Assembly (NCBI GenBank): GCA_031272945.1
Contig: JAISST010000086.1
Coordinates: 1-39,191, forward strand
DNA: 39,191 nucleotides
From: Fusobacteriaceae bacterium
Lineage (GTDB): Bacteria; Fusobacteriota; Fusobacteriia; Fusobacteriales; Fusobacteriaceae
Direction: 5' to 3'
The notes below the pieces were generated by a model that did not search any database, was not told where the DNA came from, and worked only from the letters and a program-made list of their open reading frames with translations. This document shows, piece after piece, positions 1-7,260 of the stretch (its first letter is position 1; every line of letters begins with the position of its first letter). Both the position numbers and the translations under genes were made by a program.

Positions 1-31
1 GCAATTAAAGAATAAAACCGGAGGTGTGGCC

Positions 32-1678
32 ATGAGAAAACTGCCGATAGGGATAGACGACTTTAAAGAATTGAGGGAACAAAATTACTTTTATGCCGAT
101 AAATCCCTGTGGATTCATCATCTCCTGGAAGATGGCGCCAAGGTCACTTTATTTACCCGGCCCAGGCGATTCGGAAAAACCCTCAACATGTCCATGCTCC
201 ATTATTTCTTTGATGTCAAAAATTCCGAAGAAAACCGAAATTTGTTCAATGGCCTGAAAATAGAAAAATCCATGCATATCTTGGAGCAGGGGAAGTTTCC
301 GACCATTTTTATTTCTTTCAAAGATTTGAGATTGAATTCCTGGGAAGAGTGCCTGATAAAAGTAATAAATTTGTTATTGAGGTGCTTTTTGGAACACGAG
401 GATCTCTACAATTCATTGTCCAAAATGAAAAAAATCAGATATGATTTATTTATCAATCGATCTGCAGATGCCGCATGGGATGACGCCTTAAAAGTTCTTT
501 CGGAATATCTGGAAGCGTATTATCAGAAAAAAGTGGTTATTTTGATTGACGAGTACGACACGCCGTTGATTTATGCGTACCAATACGGATACTACGATAA
601 GGCCGTTTCATTCTTTCGAAATCTGTACAGCGCGGCGTTGAAGAGTAATACAAGCCTTCACAAGGGAATCATGACAGGAATCACCCGTGTTGCCAAGGAG
701 GGAATCTTCTCAGGATTGAGCAACCTGACTGTCGATACGATTTTGAGTACCAAATACGCCGACTTTTTCGGTATTACGGAGGATGAACTTCAATCGGCGG
801 TAGAGGAGTATCAGATTCCGGATTCTATCGGGGATATAAGGAAATGGTACAATGGTTATCGTTTCGGCAATGTAGAAATTTATAATCCATGGTCGATCCT
901 GAATTACTTGAAAACCGGACAACTGAGCGCCTATTGGATCAATACCTCGGCCAATACCGAGATAAACCAAATATTGGATATCTCCGATGAATCCGTATTC
1001 TTGGATCTCGACAAGTTACTTGCCGGCAATACATTAACGAAATATATTTATAAAGAGATGACCTTCGAGAGTTTGAGAGATCAAAAAAAATTGTGGACGC
1101 TCCTTTTAAACAGCGGATACCTGACGGTGACGGATACATCCTCTCAAGACGGATATTATCGCCTTCGTATCCCCAACCAGGAAATTCTCTCGTTTTTCAA
1201 AGAAAATTTTATCGAACGATTTATAGGCTTGGATAACGCACATTTGCCCCAACTGTTGAAGTCGCTCAAGTCGAAAACCATAACCGGAAAAAATTCCTTC
1301 GAATCGGCCCTGAAGTCCATTTTTCTTTCCAAAATCAGCTATTTTGACGCCGCCGGTCGGGAAAGCTTTTACCATGGCTTTATGATTTGTTTATCGCTGC
1401 TGTTTCAGTCGGAATACATCGCAATATCCAATATTGAAAGCGGGTCCGGCAGACCGGATTTGGTCCTGGAACCCAGAGACAAAAAGAATCCGGGCATTAT
1501 TTTGGAATTCAAAATTGCCGGAAACAAAAAAGAGCTGGAACAAGCAGCAGAAAGTGCTTTGGCGCAAATTGAAAATGAGAAATACAGCGCCTTCTTGCAA
1601 GAACGGGGCGTCGAAGATATCCTGGCCATAGGAATCGCGTTCTGCGGGAAAGAGCTCTGCATCAAACGCCGAATTTGA
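32..1678 (+). CDS. AAA-ATPase-like protein with C-terminal PD-(D/E)XK nuclease domain
   Basis: 548-residue protein of the AAA-ATPase_like plus DUF1703 type. Near the N-terminus is the family's modified Walker A, TRPRRFGKTLN (about residues 42-52), and a Walker B, VVILIDEYDTP (about 168-178). The C-terminal third carries a PD-(D/E)XK nuclease signature: GRPDLVL (Asp about 476), ILEFK (Glu about 492, Lys about 494) and a trailing QxxxxY (about 513-518). These proteins occur in many near-identical copies in gut and oral anaerobes. Their function is not established; a mobile-element or defence role is suspected. I chose ATG 32 over the in-frame GTG 26 because GGAGG at 20-24 lies 7 bases before the ATG and only one before the GTG. 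The gene looks more A+T-rich than its neighbours, which fits acquisition by transfer. Family assignment is firm, function unknown. Confidence 0.85.
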   Translation: MRKLPIGIDDFKELREQNYFYADKSLWIHHLLEDGAKVTLFTRPRRFGKTLNMSMLHYFFDVKNSEENRNLFNGLKIEKSMHILEQGKFPTIFISFKDLRLNSWEECLIKVINLLLRCFLEHEDLYNSLSKMKKIRYDLFINRSADAAWDDALKVLSEYLEAYYQKKVVILIDEYDTPLIYAYQYGYYDKAVSFFRNLYSAALKSNTSLHKGIMTGITRVAKEGIFSGLSNLTVDTILSTKYADFFGITEDELQSAVEEYQIPDSIGDIRKWYNGYRFGNVEIYNPWSILNYLKTGQLSAYWINTSANTEINQILDISDESVFLDLDKLLAGNTLTKYIYKEMTFESLRDQKKLWTLLLNSGYLTVTDTSSQDGYYRLRIPNQEILSFFKENFIERFIGLDNAHLPQLLKSLKSKTITGKNSFESALKSIFLSKISYFDAAGRESFYHGFMICLSLLFQSEYIAISNIESGSGRPDLVLEPRDKKNPGIILEFKIAGNKKELEQAAESALAQIENEKYSAFLQERGVEDILAIGIAFCGKELCIKRRI

Positions 1679-1787
1679 TTGAGCAATATCTCTTGTCGCA
1701 TGGACATCCCGCCCATGCCCCTACCCAAAAAGCTTCCCTTGTACAACGGGCTTCCCGGCCCGTGGCCGAATCGCAATCACAAAATTC

Positions 1788-1812
1788 CCCGTGGACAGCG
1801 GGTGTTTTTTTT
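1788..1812 (+). terminator. Candidate intrinsic terminator after the AAA-ATPase/nuclease gene
   Basis: A 5-bp stem, CCCGT/GCGGG (1788-1792 with 1798-1802), with a 5-base loop is followed by TG and eight T. The stem is short, so the call is moderate. The -35 box of the next gene overlaps its left arm and loop. Confidence 0.45.
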
Positions 1813-1820
1813 GGTAAAAT
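1792..1820 (+). promoter_or_regulatory. Promoter for the macro-domain/MATE pair
   Basis: TGGACA (1792-1797), a 17-base spacer and TAAAAT (1815-1820) each match the sigma-70 consensus at five of six bases. It lies 37 bases before the macro-domain start codon and overlaps the upstream terminator. Confidence 0.5.
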
Positions 1821-1856
1821 AGGGGGAGAATTCAAAAATCAGCAAGGGGGGAATTC

Positions 1857-2936
1857 ATGCCTTTAAGTATTGTTCGTCAGGATATCACCAAAATGCAAGT
1901 TGACGCCATTGTAAACGCGGCCAATAAGGAACTTTTGCAAGGGGGCGGCGTCTGCGGCGCCATATTTCGCGCTGCCGGGAGCAGGGAACTGCAGGCGGCC
2001 TGCGACAAATTCGCGCCCATCAAAACGGGCGCTTCGGTCATCACGCCGGGTTTTGCGCTGCCCGCAAAATACGTCATCCATACGGCCGGACCCCGGTACC
2101 GGGACGGTCGGCACGGGGAAGAGGAATTGCTCCGCTCGTCCTATCAGAAAAGTCTCGCTCTGGCCGTGGAAAACGGCTGCCAAAGCGTGGCGTTCCCGCT
2201 GATTTCCAGCGGGATTTACGGTTATCCCAAAGAAGAGGCCCTGCGGGTGGCGACCGAAAGTATCCGGGATTTTCTCTTTGCGAGCGAGGCGGAACCCTTG
2301 GTTTATCTTGTTATTTTTGAGCCGGTGGAGGTTTCCCTGCCGGATTCTCTGCGGCGGGAATTGGCGTCCCGTTCTATTGCGGCGACGCCTCGCACGGAAG
2401 ATGAGTTGGTATGCGCAGAGAGCAATTCAATGGCGAAATCAATGGAAGTCGCCGCTGAGAAATATCATAACGAGCAATTCAAAGCGATGAAATCTGAGAT
2501 ACTCGAAAAAAGAAAATCAATGTCTGCGGAAATAATCGCCGCGTTTTCTCTTAACGAAATCGAAAGAAAATCCGACATGAACGACGTGGAATTGGAAAAA
2601 CCTTTTTCCACGGTCCTTCTGCAATTGATCGCAAAAAAAGGCAAAACGGATGCGGAAGTCTACAAGCGGGCAAACATCGACCGCAAGCTCTTCAGCAAAA
2701 TCAGAAATCCAAACTACACGCCGGGCAAGAAAACGGTCCTGGCCTTGATCGTGGCCTTGGAATTGTCGCCCGACGAGGCCGAGGATCTTATGCGGCGGGC
2801 GGGTTTCGCCTTTTCAGGGAGCATTTTGCTTGACGTCATCGTGAAAAAATACATCGCCATGAAAAAATATGATATTTTTGAGATCAATAACATTCTTTTT
2901 TATTATAAAGCGCCGCTGTTGGGCGTAGTCGAATAG
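1857..2936 (+). CDS. Macro-domain (ADP-ribose-binding) protein with helical C-terminal domain
   Basis: 359 residues. Residues 1-175 form a macro domain of the kind that binds ADP-ribose and often removes O-acetyl or protein-linked ADP-ribose. Visible signatures are VDAIVNAAN (15-23), the glycine loop QGGGVCGAI (28-36) and the second ligand loop SSGIYGYP (117-124). A charged linker (about 180-245) leads to a compact helical domain (about 248-359) containing VYKRANIDRKLFSKIR and KTVLALIVALELSPDEAEDL, which looks like a lambda-repressor-type helix-turn-helix. From memory, this macro-plus-helical architecture recurs in gut Firmicutes, so it is a known but poorly characterised family. The ATG follows an AAGGGGGG ribosome site. 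The MATE gene follows after 23 bases, probably co-transcribed. The C-terminal half is more A+T-rich than the macro half. Hydrolase activity and DNA binding are both inferred. Confidence 0.88.
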   Translation: MPLSIVRQDITKMQVDAIVNAANKELLQGGGVCGAIFRAAGSRELQAACDKFAPIKTGASVITPGFALPAKYVIHTAGPRYRDGRHGEEELLRSSYQKSLALAVENGCQSVAFPLISSGIYGYPKEEALRVATESIRDFLFASEAEPLVYLVIFEPVEVSLPDSLRRELASRSIAATPRTEDELVCAESNSMAKSMEVAAEKYHNEQFKAMKSEILEKRKSMSAEIIAAFSLNEIERKSDMNDVELEKPFSTVLLQLIAKKGKTDAEVYKRANIDRKLFSKIRNPNYTPGKKTVLALIVALELSPDEAEDLMRRAGFAFSGSILLDVIVKKYIAMKKYDIFEINNILFYYKAPLLGVVE

Positions 2937-2959
2937 AGAGAACCACCGGAGGAACGGAC

Positions 2960-4291
2960 GTGCAAAGTGATTACCTGATTCAAAAAAAGCCGCTTCAGGC
3001 GTTGCTTGTTTTTTCTCTGCCCATGATCATCGGCAATCTGTTTCAACAGACGTATACGATGGCGGATTCGGCCATTGTGGGCCGCTTTGTCAGCGAGCAG
3101 GCGCTGGCGGCCGTCGGCGCTTCCAACGCTTTGACGAATATTTTCATCTGTATCGCCATAGGCGGAGGCATCGGCGCTTCCGTCATCGTGAGCCGATATT
3201 TCGGCGGAGGAAAATACCGCAAAATGAGATCGTCCATATTCACGGCGATTCTGTCTTTCCTTCTGGTCAGTGTCGTTCTGGGCGGCTTCGGACTTCTGTT
3301 CAGCAAGGACATTATGGCGCTTTTGAATACGCCCGCGGACTGTCTCGGTATGGCTGTGGAATATCTGAACATCTATTTTATGGGATTGCCTTTTCTTTTT
3401 ATGTACAATGTGCTTTCCGCCATGTTCAACGGGCTTGGAAAATCGAAAATCCCCTTGTTTTTCCTGATTTTTTCCTCGGTTTTCAATGTGTTCCTCGACT
3501 ATATCCTTGTGACCCGTTTTCATCTGGGTATCGCGGGCGTCGCATGGGCGACCCTGATCGCTCAGGGAATTTCCGCGATTCTTTCGTTCGCCGTTCTGAT
3601 GCGCACGTTGCGAAAACTTGACAGCGCCCGCGTTTCGCTCTTTGACAGGGGCGATCTCTCGGCTATGACAAAAATCGCCCTTCCTTCCATCTTTCAGCAA
3701 TCCACGGTTTCCATCGGCATGATGCTTGTCCAGTCGGTCGTCAACAGTTTCGGCTCGGAAGCGCTGGCCGGTTATTCGGCCGCAATGCGGGTGGAATCCA
3801 TTTGCGTCGTGCCGATGTTGGGGTTCGGAAATGCCGTATCCTCCTATACGGCCCAAAATATTGGCGCGAAAAAGCATGACCGCGTTGTCGAAGGATACCA
3901 CGCCTCCGTAAAAATGGTCATCGTATGCGGGGCGCTGCTTTGCATAGGGCTGGAATTTTTCAATCGCCGGATTATCCGGTTGTTTCACGGGTCCGGCGCT
4001 TCTTCCGTCGCCCTTGCCACAGGAGAAAGTCTGCTTACATTTTTAGGATGGTTTCTGTGCATTATCGGTTTCAAGACGACGGTAGACGGCGTACTGCGGG
4101 GCGCGGGAGACATGAAGATGTTCACCGTTGCGAATTTTGTAAACCTTTTTATTCGCGTGGCGCTGGCCGTTTTGCTTGCGCCGCGGTTCGGGATGCCTTT
4201 TATCTGGTACGCTGTACCTGTGGGATGGTTCGCCAATTGGGCGATTTCTTACGGTCGGTACAGGACCGGGAAGTGGAGGGAGCGAGGATGA
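2960..4291 (+). CDS. MATE-family multidrug/toxin efflux transporter
   Basis: 443-residue inner-membrane protein with about twelve hydrophobic helices in two related halves. The start of the first half (PLQALLVFSLPMIIGNLFQQ, then YTMADSAIVGRFV) is diagnostic of the DinF/NorM-like MATE exporters, which move cationic drugs or metabolites outward using Na+ or H+. The second half repeats the pattern around IALPSIFQQSTVSIGMMLV. The start codon is GTG at 2960, set by GGAGGA at 2948-2953. It follows the macro-domain gene by 23 bases with no promoter visible between them, so the two are likely one transcript. The stop codon overlaps a possible 14-codon micro-ORF (ATGA). Substrate cannot be read from sequence. 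Confidence 0.93.
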   Translation: MQSDYLIQKKPLQALLVFSLPMIIGNLFQQTYTMADSAIVGRFVSEQALAAVGASNALTNIFICIAIGGGIGASVIVSRYFGGGKYRKMRSSIFTAILSFLLVSVVLGGFGLLFSKDIMALLNTPADCLGMAVEYLNIYFMGLPFLFMYNVLSAMFNGLGKSKIPLFFLIFSSVFNVFLDYILVTRFHLGIAGVAWATLIAQGISAILSFAVLMRTLRKLDSARVSLFDRGDLSAMTKIALPSIFQQSTVSIGMMLVQSVVNSFGSEALAGYSAAMRVESICVVPMLGFGNAVSSYTAQNIGAKKHDRVVEGYHASVKMVIVCGALLCIGLEFFNRRIIRLFHGSGASSVALATGESLLTFLGWFLCIIGFKTTVDGVLRGAGDMKMFTVANFVNLFIRVALAVLLAPRFGMPFIWYAVPVGWFANWAISYGRYRTGKWRERG

Positions 4292-4332
4292 ATTCTATAA
4301 AGCGCAATAAGTTGCAAAATCACGTCAAATAA
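4288..4332 (+). CDS. Possible 14-residue micro-ORF overlapping the MATE stop
   Basis: ATG 4288 overlaps the MATE TGA as ATGA, and purine-rich GGAGGGAGCGAGG immediately precedes it, so translational coupling is possible. It would encode MNSIKRNKLQNHVK and ends inside the TTGCAA repeat cluster. The small size makes chance likely, and I recognise no homolog. Confidence 0.2.
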   Translation: MNSIKRNKLQNHVK

Positions 4333-4384
4333 CTTGCAAAAAGTTGCAAATTGTGATATTATATAGGCGCAAAAAGTTGCAAAA
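4310..4384 (+). repeat. Four helically phased AGTTGCAAA-type repeats
   Basis: Near-identical (A)(G/C)TTGCAAA units begin at 4310, 4332, 4342 and 4375. The steps of 22, 10 and 33 bases are close to whole helical turns, so all four would lie on one DNA face. The core TTGCAA is itself palindromic. Two copies cover the -35 box and spacer of the promoter at 4334-4362 and one lies just past its expected start site, an arrangement typical of a multi-site operator. Confidence 0.6.
4334..4362 (+). promoter_or_regulatory. Promoter embedded in the TTGCAA repeats
   Basis: TTGCAA (4334-4339), a 17-base spacer and TATTAT (4357-4362) form a plausible sigma-70 promoter whose -35 box is itself a repeat unit. 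The expected start near 4369 would add a longer 5' leader to infC or make a separate short RNA. Confidence 0.5.
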
Positions 4385-4466
4385 CATACTGTAATTTCGA
4401 AAAGATCACATACCTGCCGTTGTATATGGCTATGCTGCTGTGATATCAGCTCCCAAAACTTATCGC

Positions 4467-4495
4467 TTGACTTTTTCCGCATTTACTGCTATAAT
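4467..4495 (+). promoter_or_regulatory. Main promoter of the infC-rpmI-rplT operon
   Basis: TTGACT (4467-4472), exactly 17 bases, then TATAAT (4490-4495): near consensus. Transcription from about 4502 would give a leader of about 200 bases before infC. Confidence 0.8.
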
Positions 4496-4570
4496 AATAG
4501 AGCCGGAAAAATATTGCCGGAAAACGTATTATTTTAAATATCATATTTCAAGAAGAAACGCCTGTTTCTC

Positions 4571-4682
4571 ACCCTGTGGCCTGTGAGGCTGCACAGGGTT
4601 CCATACGCCGAAAACCCGTTTTTACGGTAGTTTTCTTGACGTGATCGTTGTTTTGACGCAGGGTTTCTATGCCCTGTTTTTT
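4571..4682 (+). promoter_or_regulatory. infC leader: attenuator-like structure, probably L20-responsive
   Basis: A hairpin ACCCTGTG/CACAGGGT (4571-4578 with 4592-4599) precedes an intrinsic terminator CAGGG/CCCTG (4659-4663 with 4672-4676) plus TTTTTT (4677-4682), which ends 8 bases before the infC ribosome site. CCCTG at 4572-4576 could instead pair with CAGGG at 4659-4663, giving an alternative fold that destroys the terminator. In Bacillus subtilis the equivalent operon is attenuated by ribosomal protein L20 binding its leader. The same logic is inferred here from position and structure. Confidence 0.6.
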
Positions 4683-4700
4683 AGTTCAATGGAGGTGTGT

Positions 4701-5210
4701 ATTATTTCTGATAAGGTTCGAATCAACGACAAAATCAAAGGTAGGGAACTCCGGATTATTTCTTCCACCGGAGCGCAATTGGGAATTATGGATTCCGCCG
4801 CCGCTCTGGAACTGGCTGCGGATCAGGGGTTTGACCTCGTGGAAATCGCTCCCAACGCCAATCCTCCCGTATGCAAAATCATGGACTTTGGCAAATTCAA
4901 ATACGAACAGACCCGGAAAGCCAAAGAGGCCAGAAAAAACCAGAAGCAGGTCGTTGTAAAAGAAGTGAAGGTAACCGCAAGAATTGACGCCCATGACCTG
5001 GAAACCAAAACAAACATGATTGAGAAATTTTTGTCGAAGGATAACAAGGTGAAAGTGACGCTGATGCTGTATGGACGCGAACGGATGCACGCGGCCCTGG
5101 GCGAACTGACACTGAATGAAATCGCGGAAAAATTTCAGGAAGTTGCTGAAATTGATAAAAAATATAATGAAAAACAGAAATACCTTATGCTCACGCCGAA
5201 AAAGGCATAA
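4701..5210 (+). CDS. infC: Translation initiation factor IF-3
   Basis: About 169 residues. IF-3 binds the 30S subunit, keeps it free of 50S and checks start codon-initiator tRNA pairing. The N-domain begins SDKVRINDKIKGRELRI, with LELAADQGFDLVEIAPNANP and the family signature CKIMDFGKFKYEQ. The linker KEARKNQK leads to the C-domain, which includes KVTLMLYGRERMH. The frame is open further upstream, but the ribosome site GGAGGTG (4691-4697) points to ATT at 4701 (or the next ATT at 4704); the only nearby ATG (4689) overlaps that site and cannot be used. An ATT start is the hallmark of infC autoregulation, since IF-3 discriminates against it. First gene of infC-rpmI-rplT. Confidence 0.95.
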   Translation: MISDKVRINDKIKGRELRIISSTGAQLGIMDSAAALELAADQGFDLVEIAPNANPPVCKIMDFGKFKYEQTRKAKEARKNQKQVVVKEVKVTARIDAHDLETKTNMIEKFLSKDNKVKVTLMLYGRERMHAALGELTLNEIAEKFQEVAEIDKKYNEKQKYLMLTPKKA

Positions 5211-5240
5211 GGAAATCATTGCACTGAGGAGGATAACACC

Positions 5241-5447
5241 ATGCCAAAAATGAAGACCCACAGAGGGGCCAAGAAACGAATCAAAGTGACGGGGACCGGG
5301 AAATATGTGATCAAGCATTCCGGCAAATCCCACATTCTGACAAAGAAAGACAGAAAGCGCAAAAATACGCTCAGAAAAGACTATGTGGTAGGAGAAACGC
5401 TGAAAGAGCACATGAAGGGACTTTTGCCCTACGGAGAAGGAAGATAA
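5241..5447 (+). CDS. rpmI: 50S ribosomal protein L35
   Basis: 68-residue highly basic protein beginning MPKMKTHRGAKKRIKVTGTG, the conserved L35 N-terminus, with the later HILTKKDRKRKNTLRK stretch. It is a late-assembly 50S component lying within 23S rRNA. Preceded by GAGGAGG and 30 bases after infC, with rplT 20 bases downstream: the standard infC-rpmI-rplT order. Length is normal for the family. Confidence 0.97.
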   Translation: MPKMKTHRGAKKRIKVTGTGKYVIKHSGKSHILTKKDRKRKNTLRKDYVVGETLKEHMKGLLPYGEGR

Positions 5448-5467
5448 ATCTTTAGGAGGTTGTAATC

Positions 5468-5818
5468 ATGAGAGTAAAGACAGGTATTGTCAGAAAAAGA
5501 AAACATAAAAAAGTGCTGGAACAGGCAAAGGGTTTCCGGGGCGCGTCGGGAGACGTCATCAAGCAGGCGAAACAGGCTACATTGAGAGCGATGGCCTATT
5601 CGACGAGAGACAGAAAAGTCAACAAACGAAAGATGCGGCAGCTGTGGATCATCCGGATCAATTCCGCCGCGAGAATCAACGGGATTTCTTATTCCACCTT
5701 CATCAACGGATTGAAAAAAGCGGGCATTATCCTGGACCGGAAAGTCCTTGCCGATATCGCCCTCAATAACGCGGCCGAATTCGCGAAATTGGTGGACAAC
5801 GCCAAGGCGGCTCTGTAA
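5468..5818 (+). CDS. rplT: 50S ribosomal protein L20
   Basis: 116-residue basic protein. It starts MRVKTGIVRKRKHKKVLEQA, continues KGFRGASGDVIKQAKQATLR, and has the C-terminal globular part with RQLWIIRINSAARINGISYS. L20 binds 23S rRNA early in 50S assembly and, in several bacteria, represses its own operon by binding the mRNA leader; the leader described at 4571-4682 is the candidate target. Good AGGAGG before the ATG. Last gene of the operon, followed by a terminator. Confidence 0.97.
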   Translation: MRVKTGIVRKRKHKKVLEQAKGFRGASGDVIKQAKQATLRAMAYSTRDRKVNKRKMRQLWIIRINSAARINGISYSTFINGLKKAGIILDRKVLADIALNNAAEFAKLVDNAKAAL

Positions 5819-5835
5819 CTTCAAAAACACAAAAC

Positions 5836-5883
5836 AAACACTCCCCCGTCTGGATTTTTTCTGACTTCGGGAAGTGTTTTTAA
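5836..5883 (+). terminator. Terminator of the infC-rpmI-rplT operon
   Basis: AAACACT (5836-5842) pairs with AGTGTTT (5873-5879), and CCCG with CGGG inside it, separated by a small internal loop. A T-rich tail follows directly. Confidence 0.75.
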
Positions 5884-5889
5884 TTTTTT

Positions 5890-5918
5890 TTGTAATTTTT
5901 CGGAAAATGTGCTATAAT
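5890..5918 (+). promoter_or_regulatory. Promoter of the glucosaminidase gene
   Basis: TTGTAA (5890-5895), 17 bases, TATAAT (5913-5918). It starts just after the rplT terminator and 41 bases before the start codon. Confidence 0.75.
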
Positions 5919-5958
5919 ATGATACAGGATATTGAAAACGTATCGGAGGAGGTCTTTT

Positions 5959-6903
5959 ATGAAAAGAAGAACGGTTTTGTATTTTCTGCTTTTTGCTTGT
6001 TCTCTTTTCGCGTTCTCTTCCTTTTACGCGGCGTACCATCTAAAAGCTGCCAATTATCAAGTTTTTTATGTAAACATCCTCAAAAAAATCGAAGACAAGG
6101 GGCCGCGAAAGATTCCGGCGATTCAAGAGAAAAAGATCAAAGCGGATCAAGCAAAAGAAAACAAAATAAATGCGCATAAGATTCAAGAAAAAAAATCCGC
6201 CGCGAAATCCCAAAATGACAAATTCCAAGTCTTTCATTCGGGAACCGGAAAAGCGCATAAATATTATACATTTTCCGTAAAAGCCCGCCCCGCCACAAAA
6301 ATCATCCAGGTCAAAGACCTGAAGCACATCGCGGGCAGAAGCCGGAAAGAGGTCTTCATCAAAACCCTTGTCCCCATCATCGAGGAAATCCACAGAGATA
6401 TCCGTCAGAACCGCTCCCGGGTGGAGAAAATCGCCCAAAAGCGAACCCCCGGCAAAAGCGACGAAATCTTTCTCAAAGAAATGTATCTTCTCTACAAAGT
6501 CGACGACAAAAATATCCAAAAATTGCTGAACAAGCTCGTCTTGATCCCCACCTCCCTCGTACTGGCCCAGGCTTCGCTCGAAAGCGGCTGGGGGACGTCC
6601 AAAGTGGCGCTCGGCGCAAACAATCTCTTCGGCATGAAATCCTTTGCCAGGGATCATCGCGGCTACAAGTCCGGAAAAAGTTATTACAAGCGCTACAGTT
6701 CCATCCAGGACTCCGTGGAGGACTATATGCTGACGCTGGCGCGGCACAGCGCCTACGGCAATTTACGAAGCGCCATTCACAAAGGGGAAAAATCCGAGCA
6801 TCTCGTCAGACACCTGAACAGTTATTCGGAACTCAAGGCCGAATACGGACGCAAAGTAAGCATTATCATCCGCGCCAACAACTTGTCCGGCTATGACGCA
6901 TAG
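5959..6903 (+). CDS. Membrane-anchored or secreted Bax/FlgJ-type glucosaminidase
   Basis: 314 residues. The start MKRRTVLYFLLFACSLFAF is a signal sequence or uncleaved anchor. A lysine- and glutamine-rich spacer (about 45-95) with repeated IQEKK follows. The C-terminal half is a glucosaminidase domain (PF01832 type) related to Bax: LAQASLESGWGTSK (about 202-215, catalytic Glu about 208), NNLFGMKSF, and YKRYSSIQDSVEDYMLTL. Such enzymes cut the N-acetylglucosaminyl bonds of peptidoglycan in the periplasm, for wall growth or turnover. ATG 5959 is chosen for GGAGGAGG at 5945-5952; a TTG 27 bases earlier lacks a site. It stands alone, with its own promoter upstream and a new promoter after it. Confidence 0.85.
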   Translation: MKRRTVLYFLLFACSLFAFSSFYAAYHLKAANYQVFYVNILKKIEDKGPRKIPAIQEKKIKADQAKENKINAHKIQEKKSAAKSQNDKFQVFHSGTGKAHKYYTFSVKARPATKIIQVKDLKHIAGRSRKEVFIKTLVPIIEEIHRDIRQNRSRVEKIAQKRTPGKSDEIFLKEMYLLYKVDDKNIQKLLNKLVLIPTSLVLAQASLESGWGTSKVALGANNLFGMKSFARDHRGYKSGKSYYKRYSSIQDSVEDYMLTLARHSAYGNLRSAIHKGEKSEHLVRHLNSYSELKAEYGRKVSIIIRANNLSGYDA

Positions 6904-6960
6904 AATACTTTGTAAATAAAAATACTCGCATATGAAAATAGCCCCGCCGCAAAATTTCTC

Positions 6961-6989
6961 TTGACGAATCGCAAAATTTAGTATACACT
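6961..6989 (+). promoter_or_regulatory. Promoter of the ferredoxin gene
   Basis: TTGACG (6961-6966), 17 bases, TACACT (6984-6989). It lies 44 bases upstream of the ferredoxin start. Confidence 0.7.
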
Positions 6990-7033
6990 AATTATGATTC
7001 ACCTAAAAACCAAATTATATTTAGGAGGTAAAA

Positions 7034-7204
7034 ATGCACGTAATAGATAAGGATGCTTGTATCGGATGCGGAGCCTGTGAAGGAACGTGTCCCGTTGGAG
7101 CAATTGCGGCAACCGATGACGGTAAATACGGTATCGGCGACGCTTGCATCGATTGCGGCGCTTGCGCGGGGGGTTGTCCCGTTTCCGCGATAAAGGCCGG
7201 ATAA
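7034..7204 (+). CDS. 2[4Fe-4S] ferredoxin, clostridial type
   Basis: 56-residue soluble electron carrier. Two cysteine clusters are present: C9-x2-C12-x2-C15-x3-C19-P and C38-x2-C41-x2-C44-x3-C48-P, each ligating a [4Fe-4S] centre in the classic crossed pattern. It starts MHVIDKDACIGCGACEGTCP after TTAGGAGG (7021-7028). Small ferredoxins like this are the low-potential electron carriers of strict anaerobes, serving pyruvate:ferredoxin oxidoreductase, hydrogenase and Rnf; the particular partner is not shown here. It has its own promoter and terminator, so it is probably made as an abundant single-gene transcript. Confidence 0.97.
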   Translation: MHVIDKDACIGCGACEGTCPVGAIAATDDGKYGIGDACIDCGACAGGCPVSAIKAG

Positions 7205-7222
7205 AACAAGTTTGAATCAGAG

Positions 7223-7244
7223 GGAGCCGGATGGCTCCTTTTCT
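7223..7244 (+). terminator. Terminator of the ferredoxin gene
   Basis: GGAGCC (7223-7228), GGAT loop, GGCTCC (7233-7238), then TTTTCT. It separates the ferredoxin from pgeF, though read-through into pgeF is possible because no promoter is evident between them. Confidence 0.7.
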
Positions 7245-7260
7245 CTATGGGGGGATTTTT

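Larger units (their letters stand above)
4292..4466 (+). other. Gene-free region with TTGCAA repeats upstream of the infC promoter
   Basis: From the MATE stop at 4291 to the infC start at 4701 no ordinary gene fits. The first part (4292-4466) holds four TTGCAA-core repeats and a promoter embedded in them. From 4385 to 4466 I see no ORF with a ribosome site and no clear hairpin with a T-run. The rest is the infC promoter and leader, listed separately. Confidence 0.6.

Noticed and set aside
1675-1866. 63-codon ORF between the first two genes
   Set aside because: It lies across the terminator and promoter and overlaps the macro-domain ribosome site; composition is not protein-like.
4641-4700. 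Twenty-codon N-terminal extension of infC
   Set aside because: This stretch contains the leader terminator and the ribosome binding site; IF-3 proteins begin at the ISDKVRIN segment.
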